From NCBI GenBank assembly GCA_963795795.1, contig CAWCJS010000016.1, positions 1 through 64,000 on the forward strand: 64,000 bases of DNA, given 5' to 3'. The notes under the pieces are model-generated. The model did not search any database and was not told the DNA's origin. It worked only from the letters and a program-made list of their open reading frames with translations. The stretch is from Palsa-504 sp963795795. GTDB taxonomy: Bacteria; Actinomycetota; Actinomycetes; Streptosporangiales; Streptosporangiaceae. A program made the position numbers and the translations under genes. Positions 25,317-35,845 of this stretch are shown in pieces; positions within the stretch are counted from its first letter, which is position 1; every line of letters starts with the position of its first letter.

Positions 25317-26840
25317 CTAGGGCCTGTCCCGGACCAGTTCGTCCTTCAGGACCTTGCCGAGTGTGTTCTTCGGCAGCTCGGAATGGAACTGGAAGACCCG
25401 CGGGCACTTGTAGGCGGCCAGCCGCGCCCGGCAGTACGAGACGAGCTCGTGCTCGAGCAGGTCCATCGACGGCCGGAGGATGATCACCGCCATGACCTCC
25501 TCGCCGAGCCGCTCGTCGGGGACGCCGACCACGGCGGCCTCGGCGATCGCCGGGTGCGTGTGCAGGACGTTCTCGATCTCGCTCGGGTACACGTTGTACC
25601 CGCCGCGGATGATGAGCTCCTTCTTGCGGCTGGCGATAAACAAGAACCCGTCCTCGTCGAAGCAGCCGAGGTCGCCGGTGTGCAGCCAGTCGCCGGTGAA
25701 GGCGGCGGCGGTGGCCTCGGGGTTGTGCCAGTACCCCTTCATGACGTGCAGGCCGCGAGTCACGACCTCGCCGACGTGTTCGGACCCGGGTGGCAGCGGC
25801 CGGTCCTGGTCGTCCCAGACCTGGGTCTGCGTCCCCCAGATGGGCTTGCCCACGCTGTACGCCCGGCGCTCATCCGCGCTGACGTTGAAGGTAGTGGTCG
25901 AGGCCGTCTCGGTCAGGCCGTAGCCCTCCAGGATCACCAGGCCGAAGCGCTCCTCGAACGCGTCCAGCACGGGGGCCGGGATGGACGCCCCGCCGGAGAT
26001 GGCGATCCGCAGCGAGGACAGGTCGTAGTCGTCCAGGTCCGGGTAGGACAGCAGGTCGGCGAACATGGTCGGCACGCCCTCGAAGATGGTAGCCCGGTCC
26101 CGGCCGATCGCGGTCAGCACCGCGGCGGGGGTGAACCGGGGGACCAGCGACATCGTGCAGCCGAACCGCACGCAGACGTCCAAGATGCTGGACAGGCCGA
26201 ACACGTGGAACAACGGCAGGACGGTAATCACGATGTCGTCGGACCGGACGTCGAACAGGCGGCCCGGGATGTCGGCGTTCATGTACAGCTGCAGGTGGGT
26301 GAGCTCCGCGCCCTTAGGCCGGCCGGTGGTCCCCGAGGTGTAGACGATGACGGCCGTGTCGGTCGGCTGCCTGGTGACCATCTCGAAGCGCGGCACCACG
26401 ACGTCCAGGAGCCGTTCGAACGCGGCGGCGCCCGCTGAGTCGCTGACGTGGCCGACGGCGTAGATCTGGTCGAGGCCTGCCGCCTCGGCTCCCTTGGCCA
26501 CCTCGGCGAGGATCCCTGCCCAGGTGATCAGCATCCGGGCTCCGCTGTCGCCTAGGTGGAAGGCGACTTCCGGAGCCTTGAGCATGACGTTGAGCGGAAC
26601 CACGATGCCGCCCGCCTTAAGGATGCCGAAGTACGAGACGAGGAACTCCGGGATGTTGGGCAGCTGAAGCGCTACCGGGTCGCCGGGCTTGATCCCGGTA
26701 GCGGCCAGCGACCCGGCCAGCCGGTCGGAGGCCTGGTCCAGCTGCCGGTACGTGAGCTGGCCGCCGGTGAACAACGCCACGGGCCGGTCCGGTGACGAAC
26801 GGGCGGTTTCGCTGAGGATGACAGCGAGATTGAAACTCAT
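25317..26840 (-). CDS. Long-chain fatty acid-CoA ligase (AMP-binding)
   Basis: 507 residues, AAGGGAGGGG before the ATG. Adenylate-forming marks: phosphate loop YTSGTTGRPKG, GYGLTETAS, TGDLGCFDEDGFLFIASRKKELI, GGYNVYPSEIE and the C-terminal catalytic Lys in NTLGKVLKDEL. It activates fatty acids to acyl-CoA via acyl-AMP. Between yceI (11 bp upstream) and WS/DGAT (10 bp downstream) in one operon, it most likely feeds storage-lipid synthesis. Chain-length preference cannot be read. Confidence 0.93.
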   Translation of the reverse strand: MSFNLAVILSETARSSPDRPVALFTGGQLTYRQLDQASDRLAGSLAATGIKPGDPVALQLPNIPEFLVSYFGILKAGGIVVPLNVMLKAPEVAFHLGDSGARMLITWAGILAEVAKGAEAAGLDQIYAVGHVSDSAGAAAFERLLDVVVPRFEMVTRQPTDTAVIVYTSGTTGRPKGAELTHLQLYMNADIPGRLFDVRSDDIVITVLPLFHVFGLSSILDVCVRFGCTMSLVPRFTPAAVLTAIGRDRATIFEGVPTMFADLLSYPDLDDYDLSSLRIAISGGASIPAPVLDAFEERFGLVILEGYGLTETASTTTFNVSADERRAYSVGKPIWGTQTQVWDDQDRPLPPGSEHVGEVVTRGLHVMKGYWHNPEATAAAFTGDWLHTGDLGCFDEDGFLFIASRKKELIIRGGYNVYPSEIENVLHTHPAIAEAAVVGVPDERLGEEVMAVIILRPSMDLLEHELVSYCRARLAAYKCPRVFQFHSELPKNTLGKVLKDELVRDRP

Positions 26841-26851
26841 GACCCCTCCCT

Positions 26852-27583
26852 TCAGGGCAGGCGCAGGATCAGCAGGAACTCGGCGACGCCGTGGTCGGCC
26901 AGCGACCCGAGGAAGCCGAAGTTGCCTGGTCCGTTGATATGCCAGGCCGAGAAGGTGACGGGAATCGATCCGGCCACCTGCAGGCTGGCTCCGTCGCGCC
27001 GGGCGCTGAGGCTGACGGTCGCCTGGTGCGTCGTCCCGTTCATGGCGAGCTGGCCGGTAGCCGTGAAGCTGACCGTGGCTCCGGCGGCGAACGAGGGGCT
27101 CAGCGTGACCGGCGCGGTCAGGGTGAACGTCGCGTCCGGATACTGCCCGGTGCGCAGGCTGCCGGCCACCTGCGGCTGCGGCTTGCCTTCCACCGTGATC
27201 GCGGCGAGGTCGACGCGGACCACGGCGCTGGTGACCCGGCTCCCGGAGATGACGATGGTTCCGGTGACGGCGCTGGTCCGGCCCACGGCGTCGTTACTCA
27301 TGCCCAGGGCGCTCTCCCGGACGCGGAAGCCGGCGATCGAGCCGTTCGCGACGACCCAGCTGCCGTCCAGCGGGCCGGCCGGGGCACTGGCCGGCCCACT
27401 GGCCGGCAGCGCAAGCGGCGGCGCGGTGGGCCCGAACTTGATGAACGCCCACGCGCCCAGCACGACCAGGACGACGATCGCCGCGACGGCAACGGCGATC
27501 CAGCGCAGCCAGCGACGCCTCCGCGGCGTGCGGTCCGATCGGTGACGGGGGCCAGCCGTCTTTGGCCCGGTTCGCGCGGTCAT
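26852..27583 (-). CDS. YceI-family lipid-binding protein with N-terminal membrane anchor
   Basis: 243 residues. A basic cytoplasmic tip (RRRRWLRW) and one helix (~27-49, VAVAAIVVLVVLGAWAF) anchor it outside; the rest is the YceI lipocalin-like barrel (GSWVVANGSIAGFRVRES, TGTIVISGSRVTSAVVRVDLAAI, LRTGQYPDATFTL). YceI proteins carry isoprenoid or amide lipids. First gene of the operon with the acyl-CoA ligase and WS/DGAT, divergent from cydA across 109 bp that hold a DosR-type box. Start chosen at 27583; upstream frame overlaps the promoter. Confidence 0.85.
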   Translation of the reverse strand: MTARTGPKTAGPRHRSDRTPRRRRWLRWIAVAVAAIVVLVVLGAWAFIKFGPTAPPLALPASGPASAPAGPLDGSWVVANGSIAGFRVRESALGMSNDAVGRTSAVTGTIVISGSRVTSAVVRVDLAAITVEGKPQPQVAGSLRTGQYPDATFTLTAPVTLSPSFAAGATVSFTATGQLAMNGTTHQATVSLSARRDGASLQVAGSIPVTFSAWHINGPGNFGFLGSLADHGVAEFLLILRLP

Positions 27584-27618
27584 GTCACCAGATTCACCAG
27601 GCGCGAGCCCGCCGGCCA

Positions 27619-27632
27619 GTGACCAAGGTCCC
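27619..27632. promoter_or_regulatory. DosR-type box between yceI and cydA
   Basis: GTGACCAAGGTCCC, one mismatch from GGGACC-N2-GGTCCC. It is 36 bp from the yceI start and 61 bp from the cydA start, so one site could serve both the storage-lipid operon and the bd-oxidase operon. Confidence 0.55.
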
Positions 27633-27692
27633 GGGCCTGGGGGCCGCCGGGCCCTGGGTCGCCCGGCCCGCCTGCTGGTCGGCTTGGTACCT

Positions 27693-29080
27693 ATGACCGT
27701 CCTTGAGCTATCCCGGTGGCAATTCGGGATCACTACCGTCTACCACTTCATCTTCGTCCCGCTGACGATCGGCCTGTCCCTGGTGGTCGCCTGCATGCAG
27801 ACCGCCTGGATGATCAAGAAGGACCCCGTGTACCTGAGGATGACGAAGTTCTTCGGGAAGATCTTCCTGATCAACTTCGCGGTCGGCGTGGTCACCGGGA
27901 TCGTCCAGGAGTTCCAGTTCGGCATGAACTGGTCGGCCTACTCGCAGTTCGTGGGCAACGTGTTCGGCGCCCCCCTGGCGATGGAGGCGCTGCTGGCCTT
28001 CTTCATGGAGTCGACCTTCATCGGCCTGTGGATCTTCGGCTGGAACCGGCTGTCGCCCCGGCTGCACCTGGCCACGATCTGGCTGGCCGCCATCGGCACC
28101 AGCCTGTCGGCCTACTTCATCCTGGCCGCCAACTCCTGGATGCAGCACCCGGTCGGCTACCAGGTCCAGCCCGGCACGCACCGGGTGGTCCTGACCAGCA
28201 TCTGGGCGCTGCTGACCAACTCCACCGCGCTGGCCGCCTGGCCGCACGTGTGGTTCGCCTCGTTCATGGTGGCCGGCGTGGTGCTGATCGCGGTCAGCGC
28301 CTGGCACGTGGCCCGCAAGTCCTCACTCGAGGTGTTCCGCCCGGTCATGCGGGTCGGCCTGGCCGTCACGCTGGCCGCCGGGATCGCGGCCGCCGTCACC
28401 GGCGACGTGCAGGCCCGGCTGATGGACTCGCAGCAGCCGATGAAGATGGCGGCCGCCGAGGCCCTCTACAACACCTCGGACTCGGCGTCGTTCTCGCTGT
28501 TCACCATCGGCTCGCTGAACGGCAGCAAGGAACTGTGGAGCATCCGCGTGCCCGACCTGCTGTCCCTGATCGCCACCCTGAACCCGCACGGAACCGTCCA
28601 GGGCATCAACAACGTCGAGGCCGCCTACGCCAAGAAGTACGGGCCGGGCAGTACAAGCCGATCATCCCGGTCACCTACTGGTCGTTCCGCCTCATGGTCG
28701 GCTTCGGCATGCTGGCCGCCCTGCTGGCCGCGATCGGGCTGTGGCTGACCAGGCGCCGCCGCATCCCGCGCAGCCGCTGGTTCTACCGGGCCGCGCTCTG
28801 GGGCCTCGCCCTGCCGTACCTGGCCAGCACGATGGGCTGGATCTTCACCGAGATGGGCCGCCAGCCGTGGACGGTGTTCGGCCTGCTGACCACCACGCAG
28901 AGCGACTCACCCGGCGTGACCGCCTCCTCGGTGATCATTTCGCTGACCGTGTACACGCTGCTCTACGCCGGCCTCGCGGCCATCGCGGGCTGGCTGACGG
29001 TCAGGCACGTCAAGGAAGGCGCTCCGGAAGAGAGCGAACAGCCCGGCGCCTCCGAGCCGCTACCCGTCTTCCAGTACTGA
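27693..29080 (+). CDS. cydA: Cytochrome bd oxidase subunit I, one frameshift
   Basis: 462 residues when repaired. LSRWQFGITTVYHFIFVPLTIG begins the protein, with His18 the expected haem ligand; ANSWMQHPVGYQV and the EMGRQPWTVFGLL segment are further conserved haem/quinol regions, with about nine helices. The frame breaks at ~28648-28650: AKKYGPG should run on to QYKPIIPVTYWSFR but one base (C in GGCCAG) is missing. The enzyme reduces O2 to water with quinol at very low oxygen. First gene of cydABDC. The ATG at 27693 has a weak RBS. Confidence 0.92.
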
Positions 29081-29094
29081 CGTAAGGAACCGTC

Positions 29095-30153
29095 ATGAAC
29101 CTCGCGACCTTCTGGTTCATCCTCATCGCCATCTTGTGGTCCGGGTACTTCGTACTCGAGGGATTCGACTTCGGGGTCGGCATCCTGCTGCCGTTCCTCG
29201 GCCACGACGACACCGAGCGGCGGGTCCTGGTCAACACGATCGGCCCCGTCTGGGACGGCAACGAAGTCTGGCTGCTGACCGCCGGGGGAGCGACGTTCGC
29301 CGCCTTCCCGCTCTGGTACGCCTCGATGTTCAGCGGCTTCTACCTGGCCCTGCTGCTCATCCTGGTGGCGCTGATCGTGCGCGGCGTCTGCTTCGAGTTC
29401 CGCAGCAAGGTGGACAGCCCGCGCTGGCGGGCTAGCTGGGACCGGGCCATCTTCGCCGGGTCGGCGCTGCCCGCGCTGCTGTGGGGCGTGGCCTTCGCCA
29501 ACATCGTCCGGGGCGTGCCGCTCAACGCGCAGCACGTCTACACCGGCAACCTGCTGACCCTGCTCAACTGGTACGGCCTGCTCGGCGGCCTGGTCACGCT
29601 CAGCCTGTTCACCTTGCACGGCGCGATCTTCCTCGGCCTGCGGACCACCGGCGAGCTTAGGCAGCGAGCCAGGAGGGCCGCGACCGGCACCGCGCTGGCC
29701 GCCGTCCCGCTGGCCGCGATCTTCCTGGCCGTCACCCAGGTCAGCCACGGCAAGCCCGCGACCGACGTCACCGCCGCCGTGGCCGCCGTCGCCCTGATCG
29801 GCGGCGCGGCCGCCGCGCTCCGCGGCCGGGAGGGCTGGGCGTTCGTCGGCACGGCCCTCACCCTGGTGCTGGCGGTCGCCACCCTGTTCGGCGACCTGTG
29901 GCCGAACGTCCTGCCGTCCAGCACTTCGGCCGCGTACAGCCTGACCGTGAACAACGCCTCGTCGGCCCACTACACGCTGGTCGTGATGAGCTGGGTCGCG
30001 CTGATCTTCACCCCGGTCGTGCTCGTCTACCAGGGCTGGACCTACTGGGTGTTCCGCAAGCGGCTGAGCCGCTCGGACATCGTGCCGGCCGGGCACACGA
30101 CCCCGCCGGTCACCGGGCCGGAATCGGTGGAGCCCGTCGGCGGGCGGTCGTGA
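29095..30153 (+). CDS. cydB: Cytochrome bd oxidase subunit II
   Basis: 352 residues, intact, 14 bp after cydA with AAGGAACC ahead of ATG. GYFVLEGFDFGVGILLPFLG and IGPVWDGNEVWLLTAGGATFAAFP are signature blocks of CydB, with about eight membrane helices. It pairs with CydA in the membrane. The stop overlaps the GTG of cydD. Confidence 0.95.
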   Translation: MNLATFWFILIAILWSGYFVLEGFDFGVGILLPFLGHDDTERRVLVNTIGPVWDGNEVWLLTAGGATFAAFPLWYASMFSGFYLALLLILVALIVRGVCFEFRSKVDSPRWRASWDRAIFAGSALPALLWGVAFANIVRGVPLNAQHVYTGNLLTLLNWYGLLGGLVTLSLFTLHGAIFLGLRTTGELRQRARRAATGTALAAVPLAAIFLAVTQVSHGKPATDVTAAVAAVALIGGAAAALRGREGWAFVGTALTLVLAVATLFGDLWPNVLPSSTSAAYSLTVNNASSAHYTLVVMSWVALIFTPVVLVYQGWTYWVFRKRLSRSDIVPAGHTTPPVTGPESVEPVGGRS

Positions 30154-31869
30154 AGCCGTTCGACCCGCGGCTGCTCCGCTACTCGGCCGCGGCGCGCGGC
30201 TACCTGGCGGTCACCGTCGGCCTCGGCCTGGCCGCCACCGGCCTGATCCTCGTCCAGGCCAGCCTGCTGGCCCGCCTCCTGGCCGGCGCGGCGACCGGCA
30301 CCGGCACCGCCGTGCTGGCCGGCTCGCTCGGCGTGCTCCTCGCCGTCCTGCTGGCCCGCGCCGCGGCCAGCTACGGCGGGGAGACCGCCGCGCTGCGCGC
30401 CGCCGCCGCGGTAAAGTCCCAGCTGCGCCGCCGGCTGACCGACCACGCGCTGCGGCTGGGGCCGTCCTGGCTCGCCCGGCACCGATCCGGCGAGGTCACC
30501 ACGCTGGCCACCCGGGGCCTGGACGGGCTGGACGCCTACTTCTCGCGCTACCTGCCGCAGCTCGTGCTGGCCTGCGTCGTGCCGTTCGCGGTGCTGATCC
30601 GGGTCGGGCTGGCGGACTGGATCTCCGGCCTGGTCATCGGCGTCACCCTGCCGCTGATCCCGGTCTTCGCCATCCTGGTCGGCCGGCACACCCAGGTGGT
30701 CACCCAGCGGCAGTGGCGGCTGCTGGCCCGGCTCGGCGGCCACTTCCTCGACGTGGTCGAGGGCCTGCCCACGCTCAAGCTGTTCGGCCGGGGCCAGCGG
30801 CAGGCCGAGGTGATCGGCAAGGTCACCGACGAGTACCGGGCCGCCACCATGTCCTCGCTGCGCATCGCGTTCCTGTCCGGCTTCGTGCTGGAACTGGCGG
30901 CCGCGCTGGCCACCGCGCTGGTCGCGGTCGAGGTCGGGCTCCGCCTGCTGGCCGGGCACATGAGCTACCAGACCGCGCTGCTCGTCCTGCTGCTCACGCC
31001 CGAGGCCTACCTCCCGCTGCGCGCGGTCGGCGCGCAGTTCCACGCCAGCACCGAGGGCGCCGCCGCGGCCCGGGACGTCTTCGAGATCCTCGATACCCCG
31101 GCGCCAGCGGCAGCGACGCCTGGCCCGCGTATCCGCCGCCCCGTGGACCTGCGCCAGGACACCATCAGGCTGGGCGCAGTCACGCTCACCTACCCAGGAC
31201 GCGAGCACGATGCCCTGCACGACGTCAGCCTGAGCATCCGGCCGGGCGACCGGATCGCGCTGACCGGGCCGAGCGGGGCGGGCAAGAGCTCGCTGCTCGC
31301 GCTGCTGCTCCGCTTCGCCGAGCCGACCAGCGGGCGGATCGAGGTCGGCGGCGTGGACCTGGCGTCCATCCCGCTCGACGAGTGGCGCGGCCAGATCGCC
31401 TGGGTCCCGCAGCAGCCGTACCTGTTCGCCGCGTCGGTGGCCGACAACATCGCGCTCGGCCAGCCGTCCGCCAGCCCCGAGGCCATCCGGGATGCGGCCC
31501 GGGCGGCCGGCGCCGCCGGGTTCATCGAGGACCTGCCCGCAGGGCTACGCCACCGCGGTCGGCGAGCGCGGGCTACGGCTCTCCTCCGGGCAGCGCCAGC
31601 AGATCGCGCTGGCCCGCGCCTTCCTGCGCGACGCGCCCCTGCTCCTGCTGGACGAGCCCGCGGCCCACCTGGACGCGGCCAGCGCGGCCCGGCTCGACGC
31701 CGCCCTCGGCGTCCTGACGTCCGGCCGCACCGTGATCCAGGTCAGCCACCGCGCCCCGGTCCAGGCCGCCTCCGGCCGGATGCTCACCCTCGACCAGGGC
31801 AGGCTCACGCAGGTCGTTAGCCTGATGGCAGCCCCGTCTGCCCCCGCCCTGCTGGCGGCGTCGTCATGA
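30150..31869 (+). CDS. cydD: CydD-type ABC transporter (thiol exporter for bd assembly), one frameshift
   Basis: Starts at GTG 30150 overlapping the cydB stop. 572 residues after repair: six-helix membrane domain, then nucleotide-binding domain with Walker A GPSGAGKSS, Q-loop QQPYLFA, signature LSSGQRQQIALARAF and Walker B LLLLDEP. The break is at ~31541-31546, where FIEDLPAG must shift one base (extra base in GCAGGGC) to read YATAVGERG. CydDC exports glutathione or cysteine to the outside and is needed for haem insertion into the oxidase. Ends in an ATGA overlap with cydC. Confidence 0.9.
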
Positions 31870-33616
31870 CCGCGATCACCCCGCCGACCGCGACAGGCAG
31901 CCCGCTGCTGCGGCTGCTGCGGCTGGCCCGCCCGATGCGCGGGCAGCTGGTCCTCGCCGTGCTGGCCGGCGCGGCCGGCTGCGGCTGCGGGGTGGCGCTG
32001 CTCGCGGTCTCCGGCTTCCTGCTGGCCCGCGCCTCGCAGCACCCGAACATCGTGGCCATCTCGGTCGCGGTGGTCATGGTCCGCGCGCTGTCCGTCGGCC
32101 GCGGCCTGCTGCGCTACCTCGAGCGGCTGTTCTCGCACGACGTCGCGTTCCGGGTGCTGGCCGACGTGCGGGTGGCGATCTACCGCCGGCTGGAGCGCCT
32201 CGCCCCCGCGGGCCTGGCCGCGTTCCGGTCCGGTGACATGCTCACCCGGCTGATCAGCGACGTCGACGCGACCCAGGACCTGTTCATCCGGGGCATCGCC
32301 CCGCCGCTCACGGCGGCGCTGGTCGGGGCCGGCGCGACCGCTGCGGTCCTGCTCATCCTGGCCCCCGCGGCGGGCGTGCTGGCCGCTGGCCTGCTGGCCG
32401 CCGGGATCCTGGTGCCCCTGGTCACCGCCGCGTCGGCCCGCCGGGCCGCCCGGCTGGCCGCCCCCGCCCGTGGTGAGCTCGGCGCCGCCGTCACCGACCT
32501 GCTGGGCGGCGCGGCCGAACTGCACGCGTTCGGCGCGGTGGAGGCGGGCCTGGCCCGGACCCGCGCCGCGGACGCCGAGCTGACCCGGCTCGCCCGGCGG
32601 TCGGCGTCCGCGTCCGGCCTCGGCGCCGGCCTGGGTGCCGCCGCGAGCGGCCTGACCCTGTGGGGTGTCCTGCTGCTCGGTGTGGCGGTGACCGGGTCGG
32701 GATCCCTGGGCCGGGTGCCGCTGGCCGTGATCACGCTGACCGCGCTGGCCGCCTTCGAGGCGGTCACCGCCCTGCCCGCGGCCGCGCTCCAGCTCGGCCA
32801 GGCCCGGGCCGCGGCCGGGCGGATCGCGGGCGTGCTGGACGCGCCGGATCCGGTGCGCTACCCGGACCATCCGTTCCCGCCGCCGTCCAGGCCGGTGGAG
32901 GTCTCCATCCGGGGCGCCACGGTCCGGTATTCGGCGGACGCGCCACCGGCCGTTCGGGATATCGATTTGATCTGTTGCCGGGGCGGCGGGTCGCGCTCGT
33001 CGGGGCCACCGGCGCGGGGAAGTCCACGGTGGCCGCGGTCCTGTTCCGGTTCGTCGATCTCAGCGCGGGCACCGTGCTGCTGAACGGCCGGGACCTGGCC
33101 GGATACAACCCCGACGACGTCCGTGCGGTGATCAGCGGCTGCGCGGCGGACCCGCACATCTTCGATACGACGATCCGGGACAACCTGCGGCTGGCCCGGC
33201 CGCAGGCCAGCGACGCCGAGCTCGCCGCGGCCGCCGGGCGCGCCCGGCTGCTGGACTGGATCACCTCGCTGCCGCTCGGCTGGGACACCCCGGTCGGGAC
33301 GCACGGCAGCGCGATGTCCGGCGGGCAGCGGCAGCGGCTCGCCCTGGCCCGGGCGCTGCTGGCCGACCCGGCCGTGCTCGTCCTGGACGAGCCGACCGCC
33401 CACCTCGACCCGGACAACCGCCGCGCGCTGACCGGAGACCTGCTGGCCGCGACGGCCGGGCGGACCACCCTGCTGATCACGCACGACCTGGACGGCCTGG
33501 ATCAGGTGGACGAGATCGTGGTCCTCGACCACGGGCGGGTGGCCGAACGCGGCACGCACGCCGAGCTCGTCCGGTCCGGCGGCGCCTACCAGCGGCTCTG
33601 GGAGGCGTACCGATGA
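31866..33616 (+). CDS. cydC: CydC-type ABC transporter, one frameshift
   Basis: 583 residues after repair, partner of CydD. Membrane domain to ~310, then Walker A GATGAGKST, signature MSGGQRQRLALARAL and Walker B VLVLDEPTAHLD. The break is at ~32960-32970 (PAVRDID then LLPGRRVALVG), one base missing. The stop overlaps the ATG of the deacetylase gene. With cydA and cydD, three of four genes in this operon are broken by one base, which argues for sequence error. Confidence 0.9.
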
Positions 33617-34818
33617 CCTGCACCCTGCACGTGGCCTGGGACGACCGCCTGGCCGGCTACGACTTCGGTCCGGGCCACCCGATGGCGCCGCTGCGCCTCA
33701 CGCTGACCATGGAACTGGCGCGGGCCTTCGGCCTGAACCGCCTGGACGGGGTGACGGTCGAGGTCCCAGCCGCGGCCACGACCGCCGAACTGGAACTCGT
33801 TCACGATTCCGGTTACATCGACATGGTGCGGCTGGCCGGGCATCAGGCCGCGAAGGGCACGCTGTCGGGCGGCCTGACCAGCCGAGCGCTGCTCATGCAC
33901 GGGCTGGGCACCGAGGACGATCCGCTGTTCCCCGGCATGCACGAGGCGGCGGCGATGGTGACCGGGGCCACGCTGGCCGCGGCCCGGGCGGTCTGGACGT
34001 CGGCGGCACTACACGGGGCCAGCCTGGCCGGCGGCCTGCACCACGCCATGGCTGGCAGCGCCAGCGGGTTCTGCGTCTATAACGACCCGGCCGTCGCGAT
34101 CGCGTGGCTGCTGAGCCAGGGCGCGGAGCGGATCGCCTACGTCGACGTGGACGCCCACCACGGCGACGGCGTGCAGGCGGCCTTCTGGGACGACCCGCGC
34201 GTCCTGACCGTCAGCGTGCACGAGCACCCGGACACGCTGTTTCCCGGCACCGGGCGGCCGGGCGAGACCGGCGGCGCGCACGCCGACGGGTCGGCGGTCA
34301 ACGTCGCGCTGCCGGCGGGCACCGGCGACGCCGGATGGCTGCGGGCCTTCCACGCCGTGGTGCCCCCGGTCGTCCGGGCCTTCGGCCCGCAGCTCCTGGT
34401 CAGCCAGCACGGCTGCGACTCGCACCGGGACGATCCGCTCGCCAACCTGGAGCTGAGCATCGACGGGCAGCGCGCCGCGCACGCCGCCATCCACGCGCTC
34501 GCGCACCAAGTCTGCGGCGGCCGCTGGCTGTTCACCGGCGGCGGGGGCTACGAGCACGTGCACGTGGTGCCGAGGACCTGGACCCACCTGCTGTTCGAGG
34601 CCGCGGGCGCGCCGCTCGACCCGGCCGCGCCCACCCCGGAACTCTGGCGCGAGTACGTCTCCTGGACGACCAGCCAGAGCGCACCCGACCGGATGACCGA
34701 GGGCGCCCCGGCCACCTTCGCCGACTATGAGTCCGGCCACGACCCGGGCGATCCGGTCGACCGGGCCATCATGGCCACCAGGAAGGCCGTCTTCCCGCAC
34801 CACGGGCTCATGCCCTAG
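33613..34818 (+). CDS. Histone-deacetylase/AcuC family deacetylase
   Basis: 401 residues, ATG within the cydC stop (ATGA). Zinc-dependent deacetylase core: GGLHHAM, YVDVDAHHGDGVQAAFW, HEHPDTLFPGTG, VSQHGCDSH, and GGGGYEHVHV. The aspartate/histidine residues for Zn and charge relay are all present. AcuC removes acetyl groups from acetyl-CoA synthetase and other proteins, so it may tune acetate metabolism. Coupled to the bd-oxidase operon, it is probably made under the same low-oxygen control. Polyamine substrates are an alternative for this family. Confidence 0.88.
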   Translation: MTCTLHVAWDDRLAGYDFGPGHPMAPLRLTLTMELARAFGLNRLDGVTVEVPAAATTAELELVHDSGYIDMVRLAGHQAAKGTLSGGLTSRALLMHGLGTEDDPLFPGMHEAAAMVTGATLAAARAVWTSAALHGASLAGGLHHAMAGSASGFCVYNDPAVAIAWLLSQGAERIAYVDVDAHHGDGVQAAFWDDPRVLTVSVHEHPDTLFPGTGRPGETGGAHADGSAVNVALPAGTGDAGWLRAFHAVVPPVVRAFGPQLLVSQHGCDSHRDDPLANLELSIDGQRAAHAAIHALAHQVCGGRWLFTGGGGYEHVHVVPRTWTHLLFEAAGAPLDPAAPTPELWREYVSWTTSQSAPDRMTEGAPATFADYESGHDPGDPVDRAIMATRKAVFPHHGLMP

Positions 34819-34849
34819 GCTTCTCGCGGACCGACAAGGACGGTGACGG

Positions 34850-35257
34850 ATGGCAGAGATCGATGGATCACGGGCGTTCGACGTAACCGCTGACGCGCTG
34901 TGGGCCGTGGTCGCCGACCCGGCCCGGCTCGCCGACTGGGTGCCGACCATGCGGCGCGCCCAGCCGTCGGGTACGGACGAGGTCCACGTCGAGGGCGAGT
35001 CGCACGGGCATCCGTACTCGCTGGACAGCCTGCTCCGCACCGACGAGAGCGACCGGCGGCTGGACTGGGGAGCCGAAGGAGACGACGGCTACCGCGGCTC
35101 GCTGCGGATCACCGAACGGCCGTCCGGGTCAGAGGCCCACCTGCATGTCGCCATCCCGGATGACCGGCTCGGCCCGTCCCCCGACCGCGCCGCCGCCGAG
35201 ATCCGGCGGGGCATGGACGAGGCGTTCGACCGGCTGGCCAGCCTGATCGTCACCTGA
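34850..35257 (+). CDS. SRPBCC family protein
   Basis: 135 residues, start with GACGG-type weak RBS. FDVTADALWAVVADPARLADWVPTMRRAQ at the start and a long C-terminal helix (EIRRGMDEAFDRLASLI) are typical of the START/Bet v1-like fold used to bind hydrophobic ligands. It is 31 bp after the deacetylase gene and may be the last gene of the cyd transcript. Convergent with the universal stress protein downstream. Ligand unknown. Confidence 0.75.
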   Translation: MAEIDGSRAFDVTADALWAVVADPARLADWVPTMRRAQPSGTDEVHVEGESHGHPYSLDSLLRTDESDRRLDWGAEGDDGYRGSLRITERPSGSEAHLHVAIPDDRLGPSPDRAAAEIRRGMDEAFDRLASLIVT

Positions 35258-35292
35258 GGCGCGGGGCCCCCGGATCCGCGGGTTACGCCGGC

Positions 35293-35733
35293 TCAGCCGC
35301 GGTCCTCCGGCGGGACGATCAGCACCGGGCAGTGCGCGTGCTGGACCACCTGGCCGGCGGTCGAGCCCAGCATCAGCCGGGTGAATCCGCCCACGCCGCG
35401 GGAGCCCAGCACGACCATGTCGGCCTCCTTGCTCGCGTTGACGAGTTCCTCGACCGGGAAGCCGTGCACGGCCCTGACCGTGACCGACTCCGGGTGCGGT
35501 CCGTTCAGCCCGGCCAGCGCCTTGTCCGTCTCCGCTTGCACCGCCGCCTTCGTTTGCCCGGTGAGCTCCAGGTCCTGCGGGGTGCTGACGACGCCACCGA
35601 AATATCCCACGACGGCCGGGTGGACGGTCAGCACGCTGAGCGGCGCCTGCCGGATGGCCGCCTCGCGCATGGCCCACTCCAGGGCCCGCTGCGAAGGGCC
35701 GGATCCATCCACGCCGACGACGATCCCGGGCAT
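35293..35733 (-). CDS. Universal stress protein, single domain
   Basis: 146 residues from ATG 35733 with AAGGAG eight bases upstream. The UspA fold begins MPGIVVGVDGSGPSQRALEWAMREA and ends with the ATP-binding run GSRGVGGFTRLMLGSTAGQVVQHAHCPVLIV, matching G-x2-G-x9-G(S/T). Several Usp genes belong to the mycobacterial DosR regulon. A near-perfect DosR box lies 97 bp upstream of the start, overlapping the stop of the permease gene, giving this gene its own promoter. Confidence 0.93.
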   Translation of the reverse strand: MPGIVVGVDGSGPSQRALEWAMREAAIRQAPLSVLTVHPAVVGYFGGVVSTPQDLELTGQTKAAVQAETDKALAGLNGPHPESVTVRAVHGFPVEELVNASKEADMVVLGSRGVGGFTRLMLGSTAGQVVQHAHCPVLIVPPEDRG

Positions 35734-35829
35734 TTCCGTTCTCCTTCTGCAGTAGCTCCGCGCCGCGCTTCCGGTACCGACCCTAGGTTCGCTTGGCCCG
35801 CGGCGGCAGGGTCGTCTGGTCGGATGGCC

Positions 35830-35845
35830 AGGGACTTTGGTCCCT
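35830..35845. promoter_or_regulatory. Near-perfect DosR-type box
   Basis: AGGGACTTTGGTCCCT, closest of all to the published consensus. It lies 97 bp before the Usp start on the minus strand and overlaps the permease stop codon. Confidence 0.8.
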
